Assembly (NCBI GenBank): GCA_021834785.1
Contig: JAKBRJ010000001.1
Coordinates: 23,464 to 87,463, forward strand
DNA from: Microcaldota archaeon
GTDB taxonomy: Archaea; Micrarchaeota; Micrarchaeia; Micrarchaeales; Micrarchaeaceae
Direction: 5' to 3'
Length of the DNA stretch: 64,000 nt
The translations under genes and the position numbers were made by a program. Each line of letters starts with the position of its first letter. Within the stretch, counting starts at the first letter, position 1. The notes below the pieces were generated by a model, which did not search any database, was not told the origin of the DNA, and saw only the letters and a program-made list of their open reading frames with translations. Positions 26,110-34,344 of this stretch are shown here, in pieces.

Positions 26110-27279
26110 ATGTTTGATGAATTGAAGAAAAGGCTCTCAAGCGCAATAAAGGGGATCGTCAAAAAGGAAGAGGAGGAGATAGAAAAACCATCCAAAAAGG
26201 AAGGAGGCGCTGCAGTGGATGTGCAAAGGCATGATACTGCTGATAGGGCGCATGATGCACAGGCAGAAAAGGTAATTGAAGCCGAAGAGCCTGCATCATC
26301 CGGCGGCGCGCATGAAGAAAATGCTGCAGAGGCGCACCCCGGGCGCACAGGAAGAGGCAAAGGCGATGCGATAAGGCTCTCACTTGGCACCAGAATAAAG
26401 AGCAAGGTGCTTAGAACTGTAGCACTCAACAATGATGATATAGCATATTTTCTCGAGGTGCTTCAGGTATCGATGCTAGAATCTGACGTTGCATATGATA
26501 CGACTGAAAAATTCATAGGCACGCTCGACAGAAAGCTGCATTCACTCAGGTTCGATTCAGATAATTTATCCCAGGGCATGATAGGTGCAGTACGCGAATC
26601 GCTTCTCAGCATACTAAACAATAATAAAGGCAGTATGGATCTCAATAGATTGATAAACGATTCTATAAGGGATGGCAAAACACCTGTGAGGATTCTTTTC
26701 CTTGGACCCAATGGCGCAGGAAAAACAACGATGATTGCAAAACTGGCGCATATGCTGAAATCGAATGGAATAAGCTGCGCAATGTCGGCAAGCGACACAT
26801 TTAGGGCAGCTGCTATAGAGCAGACCGAATTCCATGCAAACAAGGTAGGCGTGCCTGTAATAAAGGGAAGCTATGGCGCAGATCCCGCAAGCGTGGCTTT
26901 TGATGCAATAGCATATGCAAAATCGCACAGGATAAGCGTAGTATTGATAGATACCGCAGGCAGGCAGGAGACAAACAAGAACCTGGTCAGCGAGATACAA
27001 AAGATATCCAGAATTACCAAACCGGATGCGACCATATTCATAGGCGAGAGCACTTCGGGCAATAGGATAGCAGAACAGATAAAGGAGTTCAGCAAATCGG
27101 TAAAGATAGATGGGATTATATTGACAAAACTAGATTGCGATGCTAAAGGAGGAAGCGCGGTATCGATATCCGACATTACAGGCATACCGATACTCTTCTT
27201 CGGCACAGGCGAATCGTATGATGCACTGGTAGAATACAGGCCAGAATTTATAGCCGATGCTGTGCTGCCTAATAATTGA
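26110..27279 (+). CDS. ftsY: Signal recognition particle receptor FtsY
   Basis: A 389-residue GTPase. The acidic A-domain (residues 15-90) precedes the helical N-domain and the G-domain: GPNGAGKTTMIAKLA, ASDTFRAAAIEQTEFHANKV, DTAGRQETNKNLV and TKLDCDAKGG. It docks SRP-ribosome complexes to the SecY channel, encoded at 59318. ATG 26110 is preferred over GTG 26104. It ends the eS19 operon. Confidence 0.95.
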   Translation: MFDELKKRLSSAIKGIVKKEEEEIEKPSKKEGGAAVDVQRHDTADRAHDAQAEKVIEAEEPASSGGAHEENAAEAHPGRTGRGKGDAIRLSLGTRIKSKVLRTVALNNDDIAYFLEVLQVSMLESDVAYDTTEKFIGTLDRKLHSLRFDSDNLSQGMIGAVRESLLSILNNNKGSMDLNRLINDSIRDGKTPVRILFLGPNGAGKTTMIAKLAHMLKSNGISCAMSASDTFRAAAIEQTEFHANKVGVPVIKGSYGADPASVAFDAIAYAKSHRISVVLIDTAGRQETNKNLVSEIQKISRITKPDATIFIGESTSGNRIAEQIKEFSKSVKIDGIILTKLDCDAKGGSAVSISDITGIPILFFGTGESYDALVEYRPEFIADAVLPNN

Positions 27280-27281
27280 AT

Positions 27282-27380
27282 CGCCAGGGTTGGGATTTGA
27301 ACCCAAACTTCCTTTCGGAAACCAGATCTCGAGTTTCGCCTGATTAAAACTGGCGCGTTACCGGTTTCTGCCACCCTGGC
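27282..27380 (-). tRNA. tRNA-Ser(CGA) with non-canonical intron
   Basis: The minus strand has acceptor GCCAGGG/CCCTGGC, discriminator G and a long variable arm (TTTCC-GAAA-GGAAG) typical of class II. Removing about 15 nt (TTTTAATCAGGCGAA) between stem positions 30 and 31 gives a perfect CCAGA/TCTGG anticodon stem with loop CTCGAGA, anticodon CGA, and an 84-nt mature tRNA. Reading TTTTAA as a Leu(UAA) loop instead leaves a T-T mismatch and conflicts with the discriminator G. The D-stem has an A-C mismatch, so I stay cautious. Confidence 0.75.
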
Positions 27381-27488
27381 ACAAAAAAGCAATAAAAGAT
27401 AGAGCTAAGAAAACATATAAAAGTAATGATTGATTATAAATATTTGCGGGTTGTAGATAATGGAATATACGTTTGGCAGGGCATTTAG

Positions 27489-29036
27489 ATGAAAGACAAA
27501 TTCTTCGGAGATGGTTTCAGCATGAGGGTAATTACCGTATTCCTATTTATATTGCTCTCCGCAGCAGGGCTGGCATTTTCGTTCTATCTGTTTTCGGTAG
27601 CCAACACCGCATACATATGGGCTATAGCGCTGGGTTTCTTCTTGCTGTCGCTTCTTTCAGGGTTCTTCAACGTCTCTGCGTCCATATTGTATTACAGGTC
27701 CTACTTCTATGGCATATACCTTGAGAAGATTAAAAATGGCCTGAAGCCGCTTACAGATTTCCCCACAGTGGCAGTAGTCGTAGCTGTGTATAATGAGGAC
27801 ATAAGCAGGGTAAAGAGCACATTGTTGGGGCTTAAAAAGATGAACTACCCGAAGGGCAAGATAAAATTTTACCTTCTAGATGATTCAACAAAGAAAAGCA
27901 CCATAAATAAACTGTCAGAATTCTCATACGAGAACGGCATAGAATATATACACAGGAGCACCAGAAAGGGATTCAAGGCTGGCGCCCTGAACAACATGCT
28001 CAGCAAGTCTGACGAGGAATTCATCGCCATATTCGATTATGATGAGACATTAACAAATCCTAATTTCATTATGGAGACCCTGCCGTACTTCCAGGATCCA
28101 AAGTTGGCTTATATACAGACTGAAAAGACGCATAGGAAAGGAAGCTTATTCTCCGATTCCGTGAAGATGTTTGATGCCTTTTTCTTCAAATTTATAGAGC
28201 CGGCAAGAGCGCTGAACAATACTGCAATCTTTGCAGGTTCGTGCGGCATAATACGTAGGAAGGCGCTTGAGGCAACAAAGGGTTTCCCAGAATATATTAT
28301 AGAAGATACATTCTTCAGCTTCGAATCAGACAGAATGCATTACAAAAGCCTTTACATCCCAAAGATTTATGCGTTTGGCAAACCTATAAAAAAATTTACC
28401 GAACTGATAAAGCAGCAGTGGCGCTACAACTACGGCGATACCCAGTTCATAAGCTATTTCTTCAAACGGAGGAAAAGCCTGAGACGCTCACCGCTGTCCC
28501 ATATGGATTATATCGTGCACGGGTTTGGATTGAATTACATCTCAGTGGTGCTCATACTGTTTACTGTAATATCGGTATTCATAGTATTTTCATCGGTGCC
28601 GTTCGTAAATCTGACCCTGCACCAAATCCTTCAGGCTAAATATCTTAGCACTGACTTGGAGATATTTGGAACGATGTCGCTGATACTCTCATTCTTCATA
28701 CCCGTGGTGCTTACAAAGATATACTTCCATTCGGTCAAAAAGGGCTTCATGCTCTTTGGGCTTAATTTCGCCCTTGCATTTGTTAGGATGAAAGCTGCGA
28801 TAGCTGCCATATTTAGAATGAATCCAACGGTGCATTGGAATAGGCAAAGATCGTCGATGAAGAAGAATATAATGTTTTCAATAATGAATACAAAGTTGGA
28901 GCTGACGTTTGCTGGAGCGATATTCATATTGAGCTATTTTGCAATAATTACAGCACACCTGACCGGAGGCATATGGCTTATGTGGTATGGCATAATGTAC
29001 CTTTTCACCACAATATTTTTGTACAAATACGGTTGA
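27489..29036 (+). CDS. Membrane GT2 glycosyltransferase, cellulose synthase-like
   Basis: A 515-residue enzyme with two N-terminal membrane helices, a GT-A catalytic domain and about five C-terminal helices. The D,D,D35QxxRW-type motifs read LLDDSTKKS, FDYDE, IIEDTFFSFES and QQWRYNYGDTQ. Such enzymes make and extrude polysaccharide using nucleotide sugars. The product is unknown. It is followed 4 nt later by the DUF424 gene. Confidence 0.85.
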   Translation: MKDKFFGDGFSMRVITVFLFILLSAAGLAFSFYLFSVANTAYIWAIALGFFLLSLLSGFFNVSASILYYRSYFYGIYLEKIKNGLKPLTDFPTVAVVVAVYNEDISRVKSTLLGLKKMNYPKGKIKFYLLDDSTKKSTINKLSEFSYENGIEYIHRSTRKGFKAGALNNMLSKSDEEFIAIFDYDETLTNPNFIMETLPYFQDPKLAYIQTEKTHRKGSLFSDSVKMFDAFFFKFIEPARALNNTAIFAGSCGIIRRKALEATKGFPEYIIEDTFFSFESDRMHYKSLYIPKIYAFGKPIKKFTELIKQQWRYNYGDTQFISYFFKRRKSLRRSPLSHMDYIVHGFGLNYISVVLILFTVISVFIVFSSVPFVNLTLHQILQAKYLSTDLEIFGTMSLILSFFIPVVLTKIYFHSVKKGFMLFGLNFALAFVRMKAAIAAIFRMNPTVHWNRQRSSMKKNIMFSIMNTKLELTFAGAIFILSYFAIITAHLTGGIWLMWYGIMYLFTTIFLYKYG

Positions 29037-29040
29037 TACG

Positions 29041-29355
29041 ATGATGTATGTAAAGATGCATGAATCCGATGATGGCGACATACTTGCAATGTGTGATGAA
29101 TCGCTGATAGACAAAACATTGAGCGAGGGTGAAATGTTCATAGATGTGAAAGGATATTCTGATTTTTATACTGGAGATCTGGTGGATGCAACAAACTACG
29201 AACTCCCGAAATTAGACGATGTTATATCGTTTAATATAATAGGTGATGAATCAGTAGGATTTTGCGTTAGGAATTCCATAGTGGACGCTGATAGCGTTAA
29301 GACAATAGAAGGAGTGCCTTTTGCACATGCGTATAAGGTTGATAGGCCTGAATGA
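29041..29355 (+). CDS. DUF424 family protein
   Basis: A 104-residue protein starting MMYVKMHESDDGDILAMCDE. The blocks GYSDFYTGDLVD and DDVISFNIIGDESVGF match archaeal DUF424, of unknown function. It overlaps nothing and is convergent with the NAC gene, with a 1-nt gap. Confidence 0.85.
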   Translation: MMYVKMHESDDGDILAMCDESLIDKTLSEGEMFIDVKGYSDFYTGDLVDATNYELPKLDDVISFNIIGDESVGFCVRNSIVDADSVKTIEGVPFAHAYKVDRPE

Positions 29356-29356
29356 A

Positions 29357-29704
29357 TTATGAGCTTTGTCCAGATAGCTCCATTATTGCTTCAGCTATGT
29401 CACCATTTGCCGATTCCAGTGCTTCCTTTGCTTTTATGTAATCGTCTGTGCCTGATTTTTCCATGACCATCTTTATGTCGTCTTCTGACACATCCATTTT
29501 TATTTCCTTCTGGTTTTCTGATATGCTGCCTGATATCTGAAAACTTATAGCACCCTGGGCGTCGATTTGCAGTATCTGGGGCTCTGAAACTATGATATCC
29601 TTGTCAGGGCATTTTATGATTACTTCGCTGGCATTTATCTCTGATGATTTTATGCCCATTTTTGCCATCATGTTTTTCAATGTTCTGGGATCTATGTTTG
29701 GCAT
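29357..29704 (-). CDS. nac: Nascent polypeptide-associated complex protein
   Basis: About 115 residues. The N-terminal NAC domain starts MPNIDPRTLKNMMAKMGIKS. A UBA domain at the C-terminus reads KAKEALESANGDIAEAIMEL. It binds nascent chains at the ribosome exit tunnel. Two adjacent ATGs (29707 and 29704) are possible starts. Confidence 0.93.
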   Translation of the reverse strand: MPNIDPRTLKNMMAKMGIKSSEINASEVIIKCPDKDIIVSEPQILQIDAQGAISFQISGSISENQKEIKMDVSEDDIKMVMEKSGTDDYIKAKEALESANGDIAEAIMELSGQSS

Positions 29705-29774
29705 CATTCAATCACTTAATCACCATGTAACAACATTTTATATTTATAATGCTTTCTTAAAATTATATGATACG

Positions 29775-30308
29775 ATGAACCATAGGCAAATTATAGGGAA
29801 GAAGAAATATGTATTCAAAAAATACAGCAACATATATGGGTTAGCATTTAAAATCGAACGGCGCAGGCTACTGGCAGGTATGCGCGGTTTAGATGTAAGG
29901 ATAGAACATGTAGGAAGCACAGCCGTACGCGGGCTCGGAGGAAAAAACATACTGGACATATTAGTAGGCATAAGAAACGGTAGAAGGGAGCGCATAAAAG
30001 GAAAAATAACTGAGTTAGGCTACGACTTTATAGAAACAAGTGGCAACGCAAGAAGGCTGTTTTTTGTAAGGGATGTCAAGCATTCAGGGAAGGATATAAG
30101 AATGCATCTCCATCTGGTCAAATTCAACGGATATGAGTGGAGGCAGAAGATATTATTCAGGAATTACTTGAGGAGGCATAGAAATGCAATGCTCGAATAT
30201 GCGGATGTGAAGAAAAGGGCGGCAATATTGGCTAAAGGCAATAAAGAAGCCTACATGAAGCTGAAAGAGGGCTTCATAAACGGCATCATGAAGCAAGCAA
30301 TACGCTAG
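29775..30308 (+). CDS. GrpB/UPF0157 family protein
   Basis: A 177-residue protein with the GrpB signature VRIEHVGSTAVRGLGGKNIL and HLHLVKFNGYEWRQKILFRN, a nucleotidyltransferase-fold family. Exact substrates are unknown. ATG 29775 is preferred because upstream in-frame residues overlap the divergent NAC gene in a shadow frame. The gene ends before the tRNA-like element at 30374. Confidence 0.85.
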   Translation: MNHRQIIGKKKYVFKKYSNIYGLAFKIERRRLLAGMRGLDVRIEHVGSTAVRGLGGKNILDILVGIRNGRRERIKGKITELGYDFIETSGNARRLFFVRDVKHSGKDIRMHLHLVKFNGYEWRQKILFRNYLRRHRNAMLEYADVKKRAAILAKGNKEAYMKLKEGFINGIMKQAIR

Positions 30309-30373
30309 TTGTTAATCATGCATATTGTTGGCTTTATATCCAGCTTTCTGTAAATTTTACCGCGAGCACAAGG

Positions 30374-30456
30374 TGGACTCGGTAGGATTCGCACCCATTG
30401 CTTTAGATTAACCTTTCCAAAAAGGTTACACACCATGCACTTCTACAGCCAAAGCC
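30374..30456 (-). other. Degenerate tRNA-like sequence (tRNA-Ala related 3' half)
   Basis: On the minus strand the 3' half resembles a tRNA: CGAGTCC acceptor strand, discriminator A and a T-arm with loop TGCGAAT, the same rare loop as the nearby tRNA-Ala. The 5' half fails: acceptor position 3 mismatches, no proper D-arm (no A21), and the strong hairpin AACCTTT-TTGG-AAAGGTT gives no 7-nt anticodon loop. It could be a pseudo-tRNA, an integration scar, or a divergent tRNA with an intron I cannot place. Confidence 0.5.
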
Positions 30457-30494
30457 TCAGTTATTATTTTAAATCCTGATAAACAATTAGGAAT

Positions 30495-31502
30495 ATGAAC
30501 CAAAATGTCAGGATTAAAAAGATAATTGAAGAGCTAGACCCCCAGGTATTCGACGAAAAGAAATCACTCAAAGTAAGCAATGTAGTATATCTTGGTATGG
30601 GTTGGACGCATACCAATTATCTAGTAACGGTTAATGGCAGAAAAGTGATCTTTAGGATAAGTTTGCTCAAAGGTAATCGGTTTGCACCTGGTCTCAAAAG
30701 GGCAAAGGAGCATATAGCAAATGAGTATAATAATGCTAAAAATGTACAAAAATTAGGGATAACTCCAAAGGCTTATTATGAAGATATTTCATGCAGCAAG
30801 ATAAACAAGCCTTTCCTGATAATCGAATACATCGAAGGAAAGCCAGTAAAGCGCCTTGGCAGGAAAGACGTCATAGCACTGGCTTTATTGCTCGCCAAGC
30901 TACACAGCATTGATATGATTCCAAAGATGAGGCGAAGCAACTTTAGGAAAACATTTTTAACTTGGAACAGACAGCGTGTCAACCGCATAGCAAATGATAA
31001 GGAATATTCGCATTTCACAAACGATAGCTTCAAGCGTGCATTAAAAAACGCATATGAAGAAGCAAGCAAAATAAAATTCATGAAAATTAAGCCGTCAATA
31101 ATACACAATGATCCTGCTGGAGAAAACCTTTTACGAACAAAGGATGGGATTAAACTTATAGACTGGGAGGGCGTAGCTCTTGGTCCACCTCAATACGATA
31201 TTACGACAGTAATAGACAAAGAGGATTTAAAGGCAGGAAAGCTTAGGCTCTTTTTAAGCACCTATAAAAGAAATGTGAAACGGAAAGATGCGCTGTTGCA
31301 ACTAAGAGAATACCAAATACAGAGGTGTCTACAAAAACTGTGTATAGCGCTGAGCGAGGCATTTAAGTTAAAACTGGAAAAGCAAGATGCAATAAAGCAC
31401 CTACCTTTGGCATATCATATAAAAAATGCGCAATATGAGTTCAGGCGTTGCAAAGAACTAGGCATATTCCCAATAAAATCTAGGTTGATAATCAAGTTAT
31501 AA
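30495..31502 (+). CDS. Aminoglycoside/choline-kinase-like phosphotransferase
   Basis: A 335-residue protein kinase-fold enzyme. RKVIFRIS carries the ATP-binding lysine, IIHNDPAGENLLR is the catalytic loop (HxDxxxxN), and IKLIDWEGVALGPPQYDI is the metal-binding segment. Substrate unknown (sugar, choline or antibiotic-like). It is bracketed by the tRNA-like sequence and tRNA-Ala, which suggests acquisition by transfer. Codons appear more AT-rich than in neighbours by eye. Confidence 0.85.
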   Translation: MNQNVRIKKIIEELDPQVFDEKKSLKVSNVVYLGMGWTHTNYLVTVNGRKVIFRISLLKGNRFAPGLKRAKEHIANEYNNAKNVQKLGITPKAYYEDISCSKINKPFLIIEYIEGKPVKRLGRKDVIALALLLAKLHSIDMIPKMRRSNFRKTFLTWNRQRVNRIANDKEYSHFTNDSFKRALKNAYEEASKIKFMKIKPSIIHNDPAGENLLRTKDGIKLIDWEGVALGPPQYDITTVIDKEDLKAGKLRLFLSTYKRNVKRKDALLQLREYQIQRCLQKLCIALSEAFKLKLEKQDAIKHLPLAYHIKNAQYEFRRCKELGIFPIKSRLIIKL

Positions 31503-31605
31503 ATTTATGGTAAGAAACGAATGAAACCTTTTTACGAAAAGTTTTACCAAAAAGTTATTACCCTGCTTTCAAAACTGCATAAACTCCATTTGAGTCAGAT
31601 AAATT

Positions 31606-31696
31606 TGGACTCAGCGGGATTCGCACCCGCGGCCTTCCGCTTTTTTGACCTTTTAGGATATGCAAAGCGGACGCTCTACTCCTGAGCCATGAGCCC
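31606..31696 (-). tRNA. tRNA-Ala(TGC) with intron
   Basis: The minus strand gives acceptor GGGCTCA/TGAGTCC with a G3-U70 pair, the alanine identity element, and discriminator A. The anticodon stem TCCGC/GCGGA has loop TTTGCAA, anticodon TGC, once a 19-nt intron at position 37/38 is removed, leaving 72 nt. The T-loop reads TGCGAAT instead of the near-universal TTCGAAT, with G at position 55. Confidence 0.9.
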
Positions 31697-31707
31697 AAAA
31701 CACATTA

Positions 31708-32109
31708 TTATTTCCTCTTCCTGCTTTTTATGTTTTTTGCTTTTTGTGGTTTTCCCTTAGCATTAGAATGCGCAACGCCTTTTTTTACAGCCTTCGCTTT
31801 TGCAGATTTGTACGCTGCATGTTTTACATTGCGTGGCTTGGATTGATTGTATTTGCCCTTAGAAAAATGCGCATGCGCTGTTGTCTGGGTAAGCCGGTCT
31901 AGCAATGCTATGTCTTTGCTCTCGAACTTGTCCTTTGACAATGAATTGATTATTGTATCAGCTGTGGAATTATTGCTGTTTTCAAAATCTTTAGACGCAC
32001 CAGAAATGAGCACATTTTCCATGCTGCTGCGCTTTATTATTGCCTCAAGATCTTTGAGCCGCTTTATCTCTTCTATTTCCCTCTTATCGTCGGACTGCTT
32101 TTTCTTCAT
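31708..32109 (-). CDS. Hypothetical basic protein
   Basis: A 133-residue protein with a helical, charged N-terminal half (KREIEEIKRLKDLEAII) and a lysine-rich C-terminal half ending AKNIKSRKRK, typical of nucleic-acid binding. No family is recognised. The stop is 11 nt before tRNA-Ala. Its codon use matches neighbouring genes. Confidence 0.65.
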   Translation of the reverse strand: MKKKQSDDKREIEEIKRLKDLEAIIKRSSMENVLISGASKDFENSNNSTADTIINSLSKDKFESKDIALLDRLTQTTAHAHFSKGKYNQSKPRNVKHAAYKSAKAKAVKKGVAHSNAKGKPQKAKNIKSRKRK

Positions 32110-32227
32110 ATAGGCACCGGACTACGTTCTACTTTTATGCCATTGCTATTTATTACTTCTCTTTTATTTCTTGAAGGGCTACGGAAATAGCAGCAGGTTA
32201 GACAAATTTTGAAGTATATAGGAATGC

Positions 32228-33538
32228 TTAAATAGTAAAGCTTTCTTCCAGTTTGGGGATTATGGTCTCATATCTGTCCGAGAATGCACTTTTGAGAGCG
32301 GTTGACTTGGTTATTTCACCGTGCAATATGAATATCCTTTTCAAGCCTGATATCTTTTCTGGTATAGTCTCAAGCTGATGCCTGTCTGCATGGGCGCTCA
32401 GATGATAAAGCTCAACATCCATCTCTATTTTTATCTTTTTATTGTCTATCTCTATTTCCTTGGCACCTTCTTGTAGGTCCCTTCCCATAGTGCCTTCAGC
32501 CTGGTATCCTACCAATATCATCTTATTCATGCTGTTAGACGCAAGCTTGGTCAGATAAAACATTATCGGGCCGCCTGTTATCATCCCACTGGTAGTAACT
32601 ATTATGCTGCTCTGGTCATCATTCACTATCCGTGTGCGCGTACCTTTCTTTTCGACTATCTCAAAATTATCGCTCTTAAACGGATCGTAATCGCTCATCA
32701 GTATCTTACTCTGCAGCTCTTTCTTGCAGTATATGACATTGTGCCTGTGTATGCGCATAGCTTTGTTTATCATGCCGTCCACATATATCGTTACCTTAGG
32801 TATCATGCCTGAATTCATGTAATCGTCAAGTATCAGCAGCACCTCTTGCGCCCTGCCTACGGCAAAACTTGGTATTATGACCTTGCCTCCTGCCTTTATC
32901 GTCTCCCTTATGCTTTTTACCATGCTATTTACGGTTTCGGCTTGGGGTTTGAATATGTCGCTATCGCCCCCGTACGTACTTTCAGTTATGAGCGTGTCTG
33001 CGCTAAGGTTCCTAAGGTCTGCTCCATTGAAGAGCCTTGTCTTTGCGATGTTTATGTCTCCAGTATATATGAGGGATTTCTCGCCGTCATCGACCTTTAT
33101 CAGAGCGCTGCCGAGTATGTGCCCGGCAGGTATGAATGTTATCGTAAGATCCCTGAACTTGAATGCCTGCTTGTATTCCAATACATGGTAACTCTTCACG
33201 AGCCTTTCCAATCCTGCTTTTGTGACATTGGACGGTTTCGACAGGCGCATATAATCGCTCAGCAGCACCTGTATCAGTTCCATGGTCGGCTTCGTGGCGT
33301 ACACCTTGTTTTTGTAGCCTGCGCTCATTATATGGGGCAGGTATCCACTGTGGTCAAGATGCGCATGCGATATAAATATGCCGTCTATTTCATTTAACAT
33401 CTCATCTGTAATCTTAGGATACTGGTCATCACTTCCCAGCTTGACTCCTGCATCGAGCAGGATTTTAGAATTTTTCGTAGTCACCATTATGCAACTGCGG
33501 CCTACTTCTTCGGCCGCACCAAAAAAAGATATTTTCAA
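32228..33538 (-). CDS. beta-CASP metallo-beta-lactamase RNase, second paralogue
   Basis: A 436-residue relative of the protein at 18956. SHAHLDHSG, PAGHILGSA, YTGDIN, ESTYGG and LSAHADRHQ give a complete zinc site and beta-CASP core; no KH domain is present. Two such proteins may divide RNA-processing tasks. The start is TTG 33538 with GGTG and a 5-nt spacer. The gene is 12 nt downstream of the coiled-coil gene. Confidence 0.9.
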   Translation of the reverse strand: MKISFFGAAEEVGRSCIMVTTKNSKILLDAGVKLGSDDQYPKITDEMLNEIDGIFISHAHLDHSGYLPHIMSAGYKNKVYATKPTMELIQVLLSDYMRLSKPSNVTKAGLERLVKSYHVLEYKQAFKFRDLTITFIPAGHILGSALIKVDDGEKSLIYTGDINIAKTRLFNGADLRNLSADTLITESTYGGDSDIFKPQAETVNSMVKSIRETIKAGGKVIIPSFAVGRAQEVLLILDDYMNSGMIPKVTIYVDGMINKAMRIHRHNVIYCKKELQSKILMSDYDPFKSDNFEIVEKKGTRTRIVNDDQSSIIVTTSGMITGGPIMFYLTKLASNSMNKMILVGYQAEGTMGRDLQEGAKEIEIDNKKIKIEMDVELYHLSAHADRHQLETIPEKISGLKRIFILHGEITKSTALKSAFSDRYETIIPKLEESFTI

Positions 33539-33550
33539 TTCAACACCTTA

Positions 33551-34294
33551 CTATTCTACCTTTGTTTCTTCTTTGATTTCTTTAGTTTTTCCTTTTGTCT
33601 TTATTATTGCTATGTCTTCCATGTTTATTTCAGGTGCAGAAGGGCCTTGCTGCCTTTTGGGCTTCGCCGCCGGCTTCGCTCTAGATGTATCTATCTTTAA
33701 TACCCGTCTAAGCGACCTGTATAAATCATCAAGCTGAATATCTAGATCCGCTATCTTTTTGTCAGCTTCTATTAGCTTATTTTTGAATGTTTCAAGGTCT
33801 CCCTTTACGAACTCTACCTTCCGGCTAAGGTGTATCACCTTGCCCACCTTCTTTAGCTGTAGGTCTATTTCGTCTATCTTCCTGACGATATCACGCTCGT
33901 CCTGAAGTGACATCCTAGCCTCTGTAGAAAGCTTGAATTCCAGCCTGTTCTTGAGCCTCTTCAGCTGGCCCATTTCTCTTGATTCTTTGCTGCTGTTTGT
34001 CGATTCGAGGAACTTGGATATGGCAGCGTATTCTGCTTCCTTGTATTCCAGCTTCCTTCGATATGATTTGGCTTCCAGTATAAAATCGTTCCTTTGCTTC
34101 CTCAGATCGTCTATCTTTGCCTTTAGGGCTTCAGCTTCCTTGTTGTTAGACTCTTTTATTATGTCATTGAGGGACTTCCTTTGCGGAAGAGCACTCGCCT
34201 TTGCAGGGGCAGCCTGCTTTGTCATGCCTATTCCTTCTACTGTGTCCTTGATATGTGCTTTTATATCCTTTATCTCTATGTCTTTCTCGTCCAG
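33551..34294 (-). CDS. Coiled-coil protein, probable CTG start
   Basis: About 247 residues, dominated by coiled coil (IIKESNNKEAEALKAKIDDL, KLEYKEAEYAAISKF). It has a Pro/Ala/Lys-rich tail, and no family is recognised. The first canonical ATG is at 34225, but 23 further in-frame codons read LDEKDIEIKDIKAHIKDTVE with typical codon choice and begin at a CTG (34294) spaced 5 nt after GGCG. I therefore prefer the non-canonical start and keep ATG 34225 as the alternative. Confidence 0.6.
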   Translation of the reverse strand: MDEKDIEIKDIKAHIKDTVEGIGMTKQAAPAKASALPQRKSLNDIIKESNNKEAEALKAKIDDLRKQRNDFILEAKSYRRKLEYKEAEYAAISKFLESTNSSKESREMGQLKRLKNRLEFKLSTEARMSLQDERDIVRKIDEIDLQLKKVGKVIHLSRKVEFVKGDLETFKNKLIEADKKIADLDIQLDDLYRSLRRVLKIDTSRAKPAAKPKRQQGPSAPEINMEDIAIIKTKGKTKEIKEETKVE

Positions 34295-34344
34295 TGAATC
34301 GCCTTGTACTAGTTAATGTTCAATAATCAAAGCACGCAGTGCTT

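Noticed and set aside
27282..27380. Reading this tRNA as Leu(UAA)
   Set aside because: It leaves a T-T mismatch in the anticodon stem and conflicts with the G discriminator; Ser(CGA) with a stem intron fits better.
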